Of a DNA stretch of 64,000 bases, positions 37,043 through 45,233 are shown one piece after another. Numbering within the stretch: the first letter of the stretch is position 1; the number at the start of each line of letters is the position of its first letter. Both the position numbers and the translations under genes were made by a program. Below the pieces are notes generated by a model. The model was not told the origin of the DNA, did not search any database, and saw only the letters and a program-made list of their open reading frames with translations. This DNA comes from Planctomycetota bacterium (lineage in GTDB: Bacteria > Planctomycetota > Phycisphaerae > UBA1845), in NCBI GenBank assembly GCA_016208685.1, contig JACQXM010000012.1, positions 62,001-126,000 on the forward strand, read 5' to 3'.

Positions 37043-39868
37043 TCACGGACACGGGAACGCGCGGCTTACCCGCCGGTCTTTCCAGACATCGAACTGGCCC
37101 GCGCCGTTGAGCAGGTCCACCAGCCGCACGAGGTCGGAAGCGGACACGGCCGCGGAGTGGTCCACATCGCAGCTATAGACACCGAACGGCGGCGGAACGG
37201 TACGGTTGGCGCAACGGTTCACCCACGACAGCACGTCCTGCGCGCTGGTCGTGCCGTCGGCGGCAACATCGCCCGGGAGCGCGGCGAATTCGCCGCGCGC
37301 CCGTGTACAGCCGCTGTCGCTGGTGTAGGTGAGGGTGACGGCGGTTCCCGCGGTGATCGGCCGGCGCAGAACAACCGCTAGCGTACCGTCTCCGTTATCC
37401 TGAACCCGTTCGATCTCGTCCGCGCCGCCGGTGCCATCCGATCGGCACACACTCCAACAGGCAGCCGGGTCAACGGCCGACGGCGCGAACACCGTGAATC
37501 GATCGATGCCCTGGAGCGCGGCGGCGTTGGCTGGCGGGTGCGGCTGGCGGGCGTCGACCACGCCCGCGGGTGGGTCCACCCAGACCACGTTGCCATCGGG
37601 GCATCGCGGCAGCGCCGCCTGTGGGCAGGGTGACTCGACCTCCAGCAGGCAGGTGCCGCGGTCGACCGCTGCGGCACCCCGGAGCAAGATGTAGTAGGTT
37701 TCGCCGGGAATCAGCCCGCCCACGCAAAGGTCCGAGAGCCGCCCCTGCGGCCCGCAGCCGCCGTCGTCGTTGCAGCCGATTTCGCGGAGGGAGTCGCACG
37801 CCGCCGCCGGGCTGCCCTGGTCGTCCGCCGCGAACACCTGCAACAGCGAGTCCTGCCCGGGTAGCGGCGCGGGCGTGGCGCAGGTGTGCACGCGCGCCGA
37901 CGATGCGGGTGTCACGAACCGGTACCACAACGTGGCGCCCTCGGCGGCCGGGCCGCCGCTGCAACAGGGGGTGGGATCGACTGGCGAACGGCAGGCGCGG
38001 TTCGCGTCGCCGGTAGCGGAACCCCGGCCGGAGGCGTCCAGGATGATCTCGGCGGCTCCACCGGAAGTGCCGGGTTCGGAGCACTCGTCGTTTACGGGCG
38101 GAGGATCGCAGATCGCCTGGGCGATGGACGCGCACGTGCCGTCCCAGGCAACTTCACAACAGAACGAATCGCCGGTCGGCGGTCCGCAGACCGCGGCGCA
38201 GCAGCCGGTGTCACAGCAGCCGGCGCGCCCGGTGCACAGGCCGTCCTCAGCGCACCGTTGCCCGCCGGGGCATTCCGCGTCGGCAAGACAGGGAACCGCC
38301 ACGCCCGGTGAGAGGCATGCGCCCTGCCCCGTCAGGCAGGCGAACGGCGGGCACTCCTGCTGCGCGGCGCCGCAGCGCGTCCGGGAGTCACTGACGCCGC
38401 CCACCGCGCGGCATGCGGCGTCCGCCAGGTCCGTGCATCCGCCGTCGGGCAGACAGCAGGCACGTGCGCCGCAGCTCGACGCCGCTGGCTCGTCCTCGCA
38501 CCGCCCGGGGAACCACCGTCCGATGCAGGCCGTAGGGGTGACGCCATCCTGGCACACCTCGATGGCGCCGCTGGCAGCGGTCGCACAGCACGCCCCGACC
38601 GGAGCAGGGCCGTAACAGCGGATGGACGCCTGGAACACCGACCGCAGTGCGCCGCCGACGGAGAAGAAGCTCCAGACGCCCGGTGCCTGCGGAGTATCGA
38701 AAGCCGCATACCAGTCCGCGCTGCCGCCGATCTGATTTCGTCCCGCGACTCCCACCCCCGTGGAATCGACATTCGGCTTCCAGGTCAACCAGAGCACCTG
38801 GGGCACGATCAGCCCGGGAGGAAAGGAGCGCCGCGACCACTCGATGGATCCATCGCCACGCCCGACATGGCTCCAGCTTGCGCCCGGGATGGGGTCGCCC
38901 GGCCCGTCGCCACGCAACCCGAATTCCATGGTGTAGGGGCCCACCTGACCCCGGGCTGCGGTTTCGATCCGCGCCAGTTCGCACGTCTCCACGGTGAGCG
39001 TCAGGTCATCCGCGGCCACGATGTTGGCGCCGGCGGGGCGCGAGAGCGGCGAGCCGCGGACCGCGTGATAGGCGAGAAAGGCCTCCGGACAGGCGTCCGT
39101 CGCCCAGACGCGGGCGGCGAAGCTGGCGTGCGGCTGTTGCGGAAAGCCACCGAAGAAGCTCCCGCAGCCCGTGGAGGGATGGAGAAAAAGATCGTCGGAG
39201 TAGCCGATTTCAGCGGGCGTTCCCAACACCCATCCCGCGGCGTCGTTACTGAATGTGGCCGCCAGCCATAGCGTGGGGGTCACCGGCGTGGGCCGTGGCG
39301 AGAAATCCACGACCACCTCGTACAGTCCGTCGTTGGGGAGGAACGCCGTGGCCCTCGTCCGCGGGAACACCCGACCACCGGCGGCAGGGCAGCCGTCGTA
39401 CAAGGCGACCTGCACTCCGAAGCCCGGACCTCCGCCGAACCCGCCGCCGCTGACCAGTAGCGCGTACCCCGTAATGTCGCAATCGGTACCCGCGTTCGTG
39501 AAGAGGTCATCGCTGATGGTCCGTCCCGCGCCCGGAGCGTAGGCGAGGTGCCCGCGGGTGTTGCTGTAGATGAGTTTCCCGCCGGGGACAGAAACGGATT
39601 CAGGCTCTCGACCGGTTCCCCCGTACTCGCGCCTGGCCGGCCCGACGGGTTGGACGACGACGCGGGTGGACGTACCGTTCGCGTCGAGCGAAGTAATGTG
39701 ATGGGGCAGAGGCGCGACCACGCCGACGTCGTCCGCCGCCGTCTGATCGGATGGGTCTGGCGTCGCCGCAACCCCCAGCGCGATCGCGCCGCGCAAAGCA
39801 CCGACCGCGAGCCCGCTCACCGCGCCGGCCGCCAGGCGTCGTGTCCATTTCACCGCATGAGCCACCAT
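37043..39868 (-). CDS. Large secreted Cys-rich protein with dockerin-like C-terminus
   Basis: The 941-residue protein has an atypical, Ala/Gly-rich signal sequence. The N-terminal domain (about 60-320) resembles jelly-roll adhesion domains (LYDGCPAAGGRVFPRT, LWLAATFSNDAAGW). A Cys-rich central region of CCLPDGGC, CLADAECPGGQRC and CCDTGCCAAVC modules follows. Next comes a domain with NDEC...W.....A.v.....C.....D..L.vF......AC (about 600-740). A C-terminal stretch has GDVAADGTTSAQDVLSWVNRC and CDVDHSAAVSASDLVRLVDLLNG, two dockerin type I-like calcium loops. The ATG at 39868 has a G-rich site upstream; an ATG at 39886 is also in frame. It is probably a structural or adhesive extracellular protein. 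Confidence 0.75.
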   Translation of the reverse strand: MVAHAVKWTRRLAAGAVSGLAVGALRGAIALGVAATPDPSDQTAADDVGVVAPLPHHITSLDANGTSTRVVVQPVGPARREYGGTGREPESVSVPGGKLIYSNTRGHLAYAPGAGRTISDDLFTNAGTDCDITGYALLVSGGGFGGGPGFGVQVALYDGCPAAGGRVFPRTRATAFLPNDGLYEVVVDFSPRPTPVTPTLWLAATFSNDAAGWVLGTPAEIGYSDDLFLHPSTGCGSFFGGFPQQPHASFAARVWATDACPEAFLAYHAVRGSPLSRPAGANIVAADDLTLTVETCELARIETAARGQVGPYTMEFGLRGDGPGDPIPGASWSHVGRGDGSIEWSRRSFPPGLIVPQVLWLTWKPNVDSTGVGVAGRNQIGGSADWYAAFDTPQAPGVWSFFSVGGALRSVFQASIRCYGPAPVGACCATAASGAIEVCQDGVTPTACIGRWFPGRCEDEPAASSCGARACCLPDGGCTDLADAACRAVGGVSDSRTRCGAAQQECPPFACLTGQGACLSPGVAVPCLADAECPGGQRCAEDGLCTGRAGCCDTGCCAAVCGPPTGDSFCCEVAWDGTCASIAQAICDPPPVNDECSEPGTSGGAAEIILDASGRGSATGDANRACRSPVDPTPCCSGGPAAEGATLWYRFVTPASSARVHTCATPAPLPGQDSLLQVFAADDQGSPAAACDSLREIGCNDDGGCGPQGRLSDLCVGGLIPGETYYILLRGAAAVDRGTCLLEVESPCPQAALPRCPDGNVVWVDPPAGVVDARQPHPPANAAALQGIDRFTVFAPSAVDPAACWSVCRSDGTGGADEIERVQDNGDGTLAVVLRRPITAGTAVTLTYTSDSGCTRARGEFAALPGDVAADGTTSAQDVLSWVNRCANRTVPPPFGVYSCDVDHSAAVSASDLVRLVDLLNGAGQFDVWKDRRVSRAFPCP

Positions 39869-39991
39869 GATCGCCCCCGGGGACATTCATTCTAACCGGC
39901 GCGGCGGCACGAATCAAAAACGAGAAGGGTTCCGGCGGGCGATTGCGGTGCCTCCCGTGGATGCATCGTCACCTGGAGGAGTGAACGTGTG

Positions 39992-40018
39992 GCATGGTCC
40001 ACGTTTGCGTGGCCATGC
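39992..40018. repeat. REP-like palindrome
   Basis: GCATGGTCCACG and GCGTGGCCATGC flank a short TTT loop. Same family as the palindromes at 10.4 and 40.4 kb. Confidence 0.75.
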
Positions 40019-40046
40019 TTGGGACGGAGCGGACCTGTGACGGGTG

Positions 40047-40135
40047 CCATGGCCAAGCGCAGCGCCGCCATGACGATTCCGGGGCGCAGAGCCGCGACCG
40101 CCATACAGAGCGCGACCGCGAGGGAGCGGGCGCTG
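40047..40135. repeat. Partial copy of the 229-bp dispersed unit
   Basis: The copy begins CCATGGCCAAGCGCAGC and continues CGCCATGACGATTCC and GGGGCGCAGAG, as in the two units at 8.2-8.6 kb. It then has two CGCGACCG-type blocks ending AGGGAGCGGG. Confidence 0.8.
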
Positions 40136-40328
40136 GTCGCGAGCTGGCTGAACTGGGGCACGGCCAGGGAGATCATCCGGGAGGCGGGCCTGGAGGCGCC
40201 GCCCGCCACTCGAGGCCCGCGCCGCAGCCCGCGGCGGAAGTAGGGCCCGGTTCGTGCCCACCGGCAGTGCGATCAGCGCAGGGATCGGTTGCGTGCACGG
40301 CCTCGACCGGCGTTCTCACAGCGGCTCT

Positions 40329-40356
40329 CACCACGAAGCGCACGAAGGCCACGAAG
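40329..40356 (+). repeat. Short array of CACGAAGNN units
   Basis: Three CACGAAG-type units, matching the array at 10605-10633. Confidence 0.7.
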
Positions 40357-40404
40357 CGGCCGGCGGCGATTGGCGGTCGTGGCTGCACGTGCTCCTGAAG
40401 GGTG

Positions 40405-40431
40405 GCATGGCCCACGCTTGCGTGGCCATGC
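40405..40431. repeat. REP-like palindrome
   Basis: GCATGGCCCACGC-TT-GCGTGGCCATGC: near-perfect arms with one unpaired base. Confidence 0.8.
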
Positions 40432-40581
40432 TTGGGGCGAGGCGACAGGGATCGTGCGACGCACCGACGGGTTGGGCGTGGTCCGGCGCCAGGCCGAGGC
40501 GGGAGAGGCGCACGATAGACCGACCATCAACATGAGTCCGCGTCGGGACAATTTGCGCGGGATGAGCCGGCATCGATGAAG

Positions 40582-40608
40582 GCATGGCCACGCAAGCGTG
40601 GCTCATGC
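40582..40608. repeat. REP-like palindrome
   Basis: GCATGGCCACGC-AA-GCGTGGCTCATGC: arms inverted relative to the copy at 40405, forming a pair about 150 bp apart. Confidence 0.8.
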
Positions 40609-40670
40609 CACCCGTCGGCGCCCGGTGGCACGCGCGGTTTTGCGGGCGAGGGAGTCACTTCCCGGAGTCG

Positions 40671-42069
40671 TCAGGAGCCGTCGCGAAGGCGGGCCGCCGC
40701 TGCGCGCGACCGCCCGAAGCGGACCTTCGCGGCCACGCCCAGCGCGAGCGCTAGGATCATGATCCCCCACTGCGACGCGGCGGGGATGGCCACGGCGCAG
40801 CCGGGGGCGAAGATCGCGTCATCGGCGCCGGGGCATTGGTCGGTGCAGTCCGGCACGGAGTCGCCGTCAGCGTCCGAGGTGTCGCTGCCGCCGCAGCCGC
40901 AGACGCCGGGGTCGAGCTTCGCCGGATCACCGGGGCATTCGTCTCCACACAACGCGTCGGTGCCGTCGGAGTCGACGTCACCTTCGCAGGGGTCGGGCGA
41001 ATTCAGGACCGTGCCGTTGTTCGCGGCGCAGCAGAGCGGGTCAAGGATCTGGCACTGCCGGGTGGGCAGGCAGCAGGGCTGCGCGTCCGTGCACACGCCG
41101 TCGGGAACGAACGTGCCGCCGGCGTTGGTGCAGGTGGGATCGAAGGCCGCGGCGCAGCCGCCGCCGATGAGGCAGCAGATGCAAGCGCGTCGTGGCGCCG
41201 ATCGGCATCGCTCGATCGAGGACGACTTCGAGGTCTTCGGGGTTGCCGTTGTCCCGCCGCCGCGTGGCGATGACCTGCGGCGCGACACCGCCGGTGACTT
41301 CGACGGTGATGTCGTCGATGTAGGCGTAGTTGGGTGAATCGTAGGTGACGAGGAAGCGATCGAGATTGGGATAAACCAGCGGGTCCAGCACCCCCGCCGG
41401 CGGATCGGTGGCGATGATCTGCTCGCCAGAGCCGATGGTGCCGAAGCGAAAGTGGTCCCAGGCGTTTGTGACCACCGCAGGTCGCTGGATGCAGCCGCCA
41501 CCTCCGCCGAACTCGACGTAATCCGACCCCGGAGAGCCGGGGCCGAGAGGCTCGATGAACACCCGCCCGTCCACGGCAACGTGAAATGTCAGTCCGTCGG
41601 GGCTCTCGAATCGGTAGGTGTGGAACTCGTTGAGGGCCAGCCCGGTGATGTACTGCCCGCCTTCGATGCTGTTGGCGCTATCGCCATACATCTCCACCAC
41701 CTCGTGCGTCGAGCGGTAACTGAGAATCACGATCGCATCGCAACCGAAGAACGGCGCTGCGGTGAGCGAATGGTCGGATCGAAAGCGCCATTCGATCCAT
41801 AGCGACGGCGGCGAGGGAGCTGGAGCGGGGGTGAAGAAGTACCCGTATGCCGCTTGGTTGCCGTTCGTCCAATGAAGCACGAAACTCCCGGCGTCGAGGC
41901 CTTCCGCGCACGCGCCGTCGCACGCCTGAAAGATCAACCAACCCGCCGAGGGATCGTACGGCAACACGTCGCCGTCGTAGCGGTGCAGCATGTTATCGGA
42001 CCAAGCACGAGGGCACCACGCAACGGCCGAGAATATGATTAAGTAAACTACGAAAGTAACCGGACGCAT
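40671..42069 (-). pseudogene. Frameshifted paralog (copy B) of the secreted IPTL-CTERM gene at 10.9-12.6 kb
   Basis: From the ATG at 42069 (GGAGA upstream, signal peptide VVYLIIFSAVAWCPRAW) the frame follows copy A through HRYDGDVLPYDPSAGW and VIATRRRDNGNPEDLEVVLD. At about 41180-41189 a stretch of 66 nt in copy A is replaced by 10 nt, a net loss of 56 nt. The frame therefore shifts and ends at 41041 with Arg-rich nonsense. The correct C-terminal frame resumes at CCLIGGGC and runs to the IPAASQWG sorting signal and stop at 40671. Copy B lacks the 73-codon insertion of copy A, so B keeps the older N-terminal layout but is broken near its middle. Assembly or sequencing error is a less likely alternative. 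Confidence 0.8.
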
Positions 42070-42599
42070 GGCTTGACTCTCCCGCGTGTTATCGGTTACT
42101 CGCATTCTAACGCGCGATCACATCGCGTTCAAGGGGTCGCCGCGTCCGGTATCTCGCGTAGGGACAGGCGGGTGGCACTGTGGGGTGTGCCACTCTTGAG
42201 CAGTGGTCGTTCGTGAACGGGAACTTGGCGGCGAGTCGGTAACTGTGTAACCGTTCGGTCCGCGTTCTACCGTATGCCACTGCTGACACAGCAGTGGCAC
42301 CAGGCACGTGGCACCTGACCGTATACCACTGCTGACACAGCAGTGGCACCAGGCATCTGGCACCTGGCCGTCCCCGACATCAAGCGCCATACCAAGACGA
42401 ATCTCGGCACGATCCGATTTCCCGCGCGGCAGTCGCGTAGCATCGGCGGTCCGATCCGAGTTTCGCAGATCGGAGATGCGATGGTCGGCGGTGCGAGTGG
42501 CGACCGCGCGGGTGCAAGCGGCCCGGTAATTGGCGGCGCCCGTTCGCCCGCGCGGGTTATGCCGGCGACATCACCGCGGTCGGTGCATCGGCCCCAACC
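42070..42599. other. Gap with hairpin repeats, no gene
   Basis: About 530 bp containing the 49-bp tandem hairpin repeat and a degenerate third hairpin at about 42190-42206. The rest shows no supported frame. Confidence 0.5.
42271..42368. repeat. Two tandem 49-bp units, each with a perfect hairpin
   Basis: Each unit starts CGTATNCCACTGCTG, continues ACACAGCAGTGGCACCAGG and ends TGGCACCTG. The arms CCACTGCTG/CAGCAGTGG form a 9-bp stem (11 bp in unit 1, 42275-42299) with the loop ACA. The two units differ at only a few bases. Confidence 0.9.
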
Positions 42600-43103
42600 C
42601 TACCGCAGGAACCGCTTCCCCAACAGGCGGCGGATCGTGGCGATCTGGCCGGCGTGGAAGGCTTCGTGGCGGCTGCAGTGTGCGATGGCGCCGGCTTTGT
42701 CGCGGTAGTGCGGGTGCGGCGACTTGCCGTCGGCGGCGTACGCGGGCTCGGCGAGCAGGGCATCGCTCATCCCTCGGACGGCTGTGACGGTGGCCGCGTG
42801 CACGTCGTCCATCGCCCGCCGGACCTCCGCAACGCCGGGATAATCGTGCTCCCCGGCCGGGCGGACTTCCTGACCAATAGGGAAGTGCCGCAGGAAATCG
42901 TCGCCCAGGATCCCGCGCCCCAGGCAGCGCACATGCACCAGAGTGTGTTGCGAACCTGCCAGGTGGCCGCAGAGCCACAACGGGTGTGCCAGACCGGGCG
43001 CCGGCTGGAAGTACCAGTCGTCCCCGTCGAGATCGGCCAGCAGCTTAAGCGTCCAGTCACGGGTTCCCGCGAGTTGTTCTGCCAGAAGTTCGCCGGTACG
43101 CAT
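42600..43103 (-). CDS. DinB-family (four-helix bundle) protein
   Basis: The 167-residue protein has the DinB/YfiT pattern: an N-terminal helix, HPLWLCGHLAGS, and a C-terminal CSRHEAFHAGQIATIRRLLG. The three histidines (in GHLAG, RHEAFHAGQ) form the usual metal site. Members are thiol transferases or stress proteins, but the substrate cannot be predicted. The ATG at 43103 was chosen, with GGAG 10 nt upstream. It lies about 80 nt downstream of the mrp gene on the same strand and may be co-transcribed. Confidence 0.85.
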   Translation of the reverse strand: MRTGELLAEQLAGTRDWTLKLLADLDGDDWYFQPAPGLAHPLWLCGHLAGSQHTLVHVRCLGRGILGDDFLRHFPIGQEVRPAGEHDYPGVAEVRRAMDDVHAATVTAVRGMSDALLAEPAYAADGKSPHPHYRDKAGAIAHCSRHEAFHAGQIATIRRLLGKRFLR

Positions 43104-43184
43104 GGCTCGTGTCTCCGGGACCTGCGGCGACGGCATCCTCAGCTTCCGAGGGCGGCGGCCGTCGGCGCAGCCCTCGACACCTGG

Positions 43185-44267
43185 TCACTCGACCGTCAGC
43201 GTGGGCACCGCAACCTGGAGCCGGCCGCGGATGCTGATCTGGCCCGCGGTGTTGGTCACCACGCGGTCGATCGCCTCGCGGACGAAGTCCGGTGACTGGG
43301 TGAATATCTCCTCCGGCCGGCCGTCGTCGCCGTGTATGCGGATGCGGGCGTTGAGTGGAATCTCGCCCAGAAACGGAACGCCCAGCTCCGCCGCCGCGGA
43401 GCGCGCCCCGCCGTGGTCGAAGAGCTCGTCCCGGTGCCCGCACTTGGGGCAGAGGTAGTAGCTCATGTTCTCGATCATGCCCAGGCAGGCGACGTTGAGT
43501 TGCTCGTACATCTTGACCGCGCGTCGGGCGTCGAGCAGGGCGACGTCCTGCGGCGTGCAGATGACTACAGCGCCCGTCATGGGGATGGTTTGCGCCAGGG
43601 TCAGAGGTACGTCACCGGTTCCCGGCGGCAGGTCGACGATGAGGTAATCCAGCTCGCCCCAGTCCACTTGTTCGAGGAACTGCTTGATGACCCCGTGCGC
43701 CATCGGCCCGCGCCAGATGAGCGCCTTGTCGCGGTCGACCATGAAACCGATGCTCATGATCTTCACGCCCCCGGCGACCAGGGGAACGATAAGGTTGTCG
43801 CGGACCTGCGGTCGGGCGCCCTCCACGCCCGTCATGGTGGGGATGCTCGGACCATACACATCGGCATCCATGAGACCGACGCTGGCCCCGCAGCGATGCA
43901 GGCCGTACGCCAGGAGTACCGCGGCCGTGCTTTTGCCCACGCCGCCCTTGCCCGCACCGACCGCCACCACGTTCTTGACCCCCGGCAGTTGCGTCGGCGA
44001 GGCGGGGCGGCTGGAACGGACCTGCGCGCTCCATTCAATCTCCACCGTCTCGACGCCGACCAGACGCTTGAGCGCTTGCTCGACGTCGGCGCGAATCCGG
44101 TCCTTGAGCGGGCACGCGGGCGTGGTGAGTTCCAGGTGCAGGCGCACCGTGGAGCCCTCGACCGCGACCTGTTTGACCATGTTGAGGGTCACGAGGTCCT
44201 TGTTGAGCTCGGGGTCGTGGACGGTCCGCAGTTGGGTCAGGATTTCATCACGACTCACGACACCCAT
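43185..44267 (-). CDS. mrp: Iron-sulfur cluster carrier protein Mrp/ApbC
   Basis: The 360-residue protein has an N-terminal MIP18/DUF59 domain (residues 1-90, VHDPELNKDLVTLNMV) and a deviant-Walker P-loop ATPase: AVGAGKGGVGKSTAAV, then DADVYGPSIPTMTG and VDLPPGTGDVPLTL. The CxxC motif in YYLCPKCGH is the cluster-binding/dimerisation site. It delivers Fe-S clusters to apo-proteins in the cytoplasm. The start at 44267 has GAGGAA about 7 nt upstream. The longer frame upstream is not conserved. Confidence 0.93.
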   Translation of the reverse strand: MGVVSRDEILTQLRTVHDPELNKDLVTLNMVKQVAVEGSTVRLHLELTTPACPLKDRIRADVEQALKRLVGVETVEIEWSAQVRSSRPASPTQLPGVKNVVAVGAGKGGVGKSTAAVLLAYGLHRCGASVGLMDADVYGPSIPTMTGVEGARPQVRDNLIVPLVAGGVKIMSIGFMVDRDKALIWRGPMAHGVIKQFLEQVDWGELDYLIVDLPPGTGDVPLTLAQTIPMTGAVVICTPQDVALLDARRAVKMYEQLNVACLGMIENMSYYLCPKCGHRDELFDHGGARSAAAELGVPFLGEIPLNARIRIHGDDGRPEEIFTQSPDFVREAIDRVVTNTAGQISIRGRLQVAVPTLTVE

Positions 44268-44365
44268 GTTCGGTTCCTCGGTTCGGGCTTGCTGCTTGTA
44301 CCTGGCGGCGGATGGACAAACGCCTTGCCGCTGCCGGCCGCCGGGTCGGCACCTCCGTCCCGGCC

Positions 44366-44399
44366 GACCGAATATAGTACCAATTCGGTCCCATTTCCA
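44366..44399 (-). promoter_or_regulatory. Candidate promoter of mrp overlapped by an inverted repeat
   Basis: On the minus strand TGGAAA and TATATT are 17 bp apart. The inverted repeat GACCGAAT-N9-ATTCGGTC (44366-44390) covers the -10 box and part of the spacer, the position expected for an operator. It lies in the mrp/efp divergent region, about 100 nt before the mrp start. Confidence 0.4.
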
Positions 44400-44570
44400 G
44401 CCCGCGAAACGTGGTGGCAGGCGCCCCGGCACACGGCTTCTCCCGAAGGGCGCGTGGGATCGGCGCGCACCCGCGCACCCACCGAGCCGGCGCGAGGGCC
44501 CGTGGGCGTGGAAGCAGGGGGCGCGACCTGATAGCATGATCCGCACCCGGCGTACCTCAGGAGTCCGACA

Positions 44571-45131
44571 ATGTCTCAGACGGTCGGTTTGCGGAGGGGC
44601 ATGGTCATCCGCTTCCAGGGGCATCTTTACACGGTCCTCGACTGGAAGACCTCGCACAGCGGCAAGCAGCGTCCCACGGTTCACGTCAAACTTCGTGAAC
44701 TCAGGAGCGGTCACATCGGCGACCGATCGCTCGACGAATTAGGCAAACCGGAGGAGGTAACCACCGAGACCCGCGGGATGCAGTACCTCTACGCCGCCGG
44801 CAAGCAGCGCGTGTTCATGGATACGGAGTCTTTCGAGCAGTATTCCCCGCCCGAAAGCGTGCTGGGCGATGCCATGCCGTTCCTCACCGAGGAGGAGACC
44901 TATCGCTTTCTTTTCGTCGAAGGTGAGCCGCTTTCGTTGCAGCTTCCCGACGTCGTGGTAATGAACGTGGCCGACACCGCGCCGGTGGAACATGCCGGAG
45001 GCAGCAGCAGCGTGTACAAGGAGGCCCGGCTGGGCAGCGGGATGACCATTTCGGTTCCGTTGTTCATCAAAACCGGGGATCGCATCCGCGTGAGCACCGA
45101 GTCGAAGACCTACCTGGGCAAGGAGCACTGA
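44571..45131 (+). CDS. efp: Elongation factor P
   Basis: The 186-residue protein has the EF-P three-domain layout: KOW-like N-terminus (GMVIRFQGHLYTVLDWKTSHSGKQRPTVHVKLREL), OB middle domain (RGMQYLYAAGKQRVFMDTESFEQY), and C-terminal domain with VPLFIKTGDRIRVSTESKTYLG. EF-P rescues ribosomes stalled on polyproline. The usual modified Lys/Arg at the tip of the first loop corresponds to Lys 32 in HSGKQR. The surrounding residues differ from the canonical PGKGQA loop. It is divergent from mrp. Confidence 0.92.
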   Translation: MSQTVGLRRGMVIRFQGHLYTVLDWKTSHSGKQRPTVHVKLRELRSGHIGDRSLDELGKPEEVTTETRGMQYLYAAGKQRVFMDTESFEQYSPPESVLGDAMPFLTEEETYRFLFVEGEPLSLQLPDVVVMNVADTAPVEHAGGSSSVYKEARLGSGMTISVPLFIKTGDRIRVSTESKTYLGKEH

Positions 45132-45233
45132 TTCGCCGAGCGGCGTAACCGGTCGTCCGGCTCCGGCGGGCGGCGCGCGGGCCCGTCACCGCTGCGTTGC
45201 AGGCCGGATTTGTGTCCCCTAGAATCCCGCGCG

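Larger units (their letters stand above)
40359..40615. repeat. Long dispersed repeat, copy B, bounded by inverted REP-like palindromes
   Basis: This is the counterpart of 10335-10595, with palindromes at 40405-40431 and 40582-40608. Here the repeat runs almost directly into the 3' flank of the pseudogene. Copy A carries about 240 bp of additional repeat DNA at that junction. Confidence 0.85.
39869..40670. other. Repeat-rich gap of 800 bp, no supported gene
   Basis: The gap holds three REP-like palindromes, a partial copy of the 229-bp unit, a CACGAAG array and copy B of the long repeat. The frames present are chance readings of these repeats. Confidence 0.7.

Noticed and set aside
39989..40243. 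Plus-strand frame containing a helix-turn-helix-like stretch
   Set aside because: It lies entirely within REP-like and 229-bp repeat DNA and has no ribosome-binding site.
43185..44714. A 509-residue Mrp starting at 44714
   Set aside because: The extra 149 residues are non-conserved and overlap the divergent efp gene. The MIP18-like domain begins at 44267.
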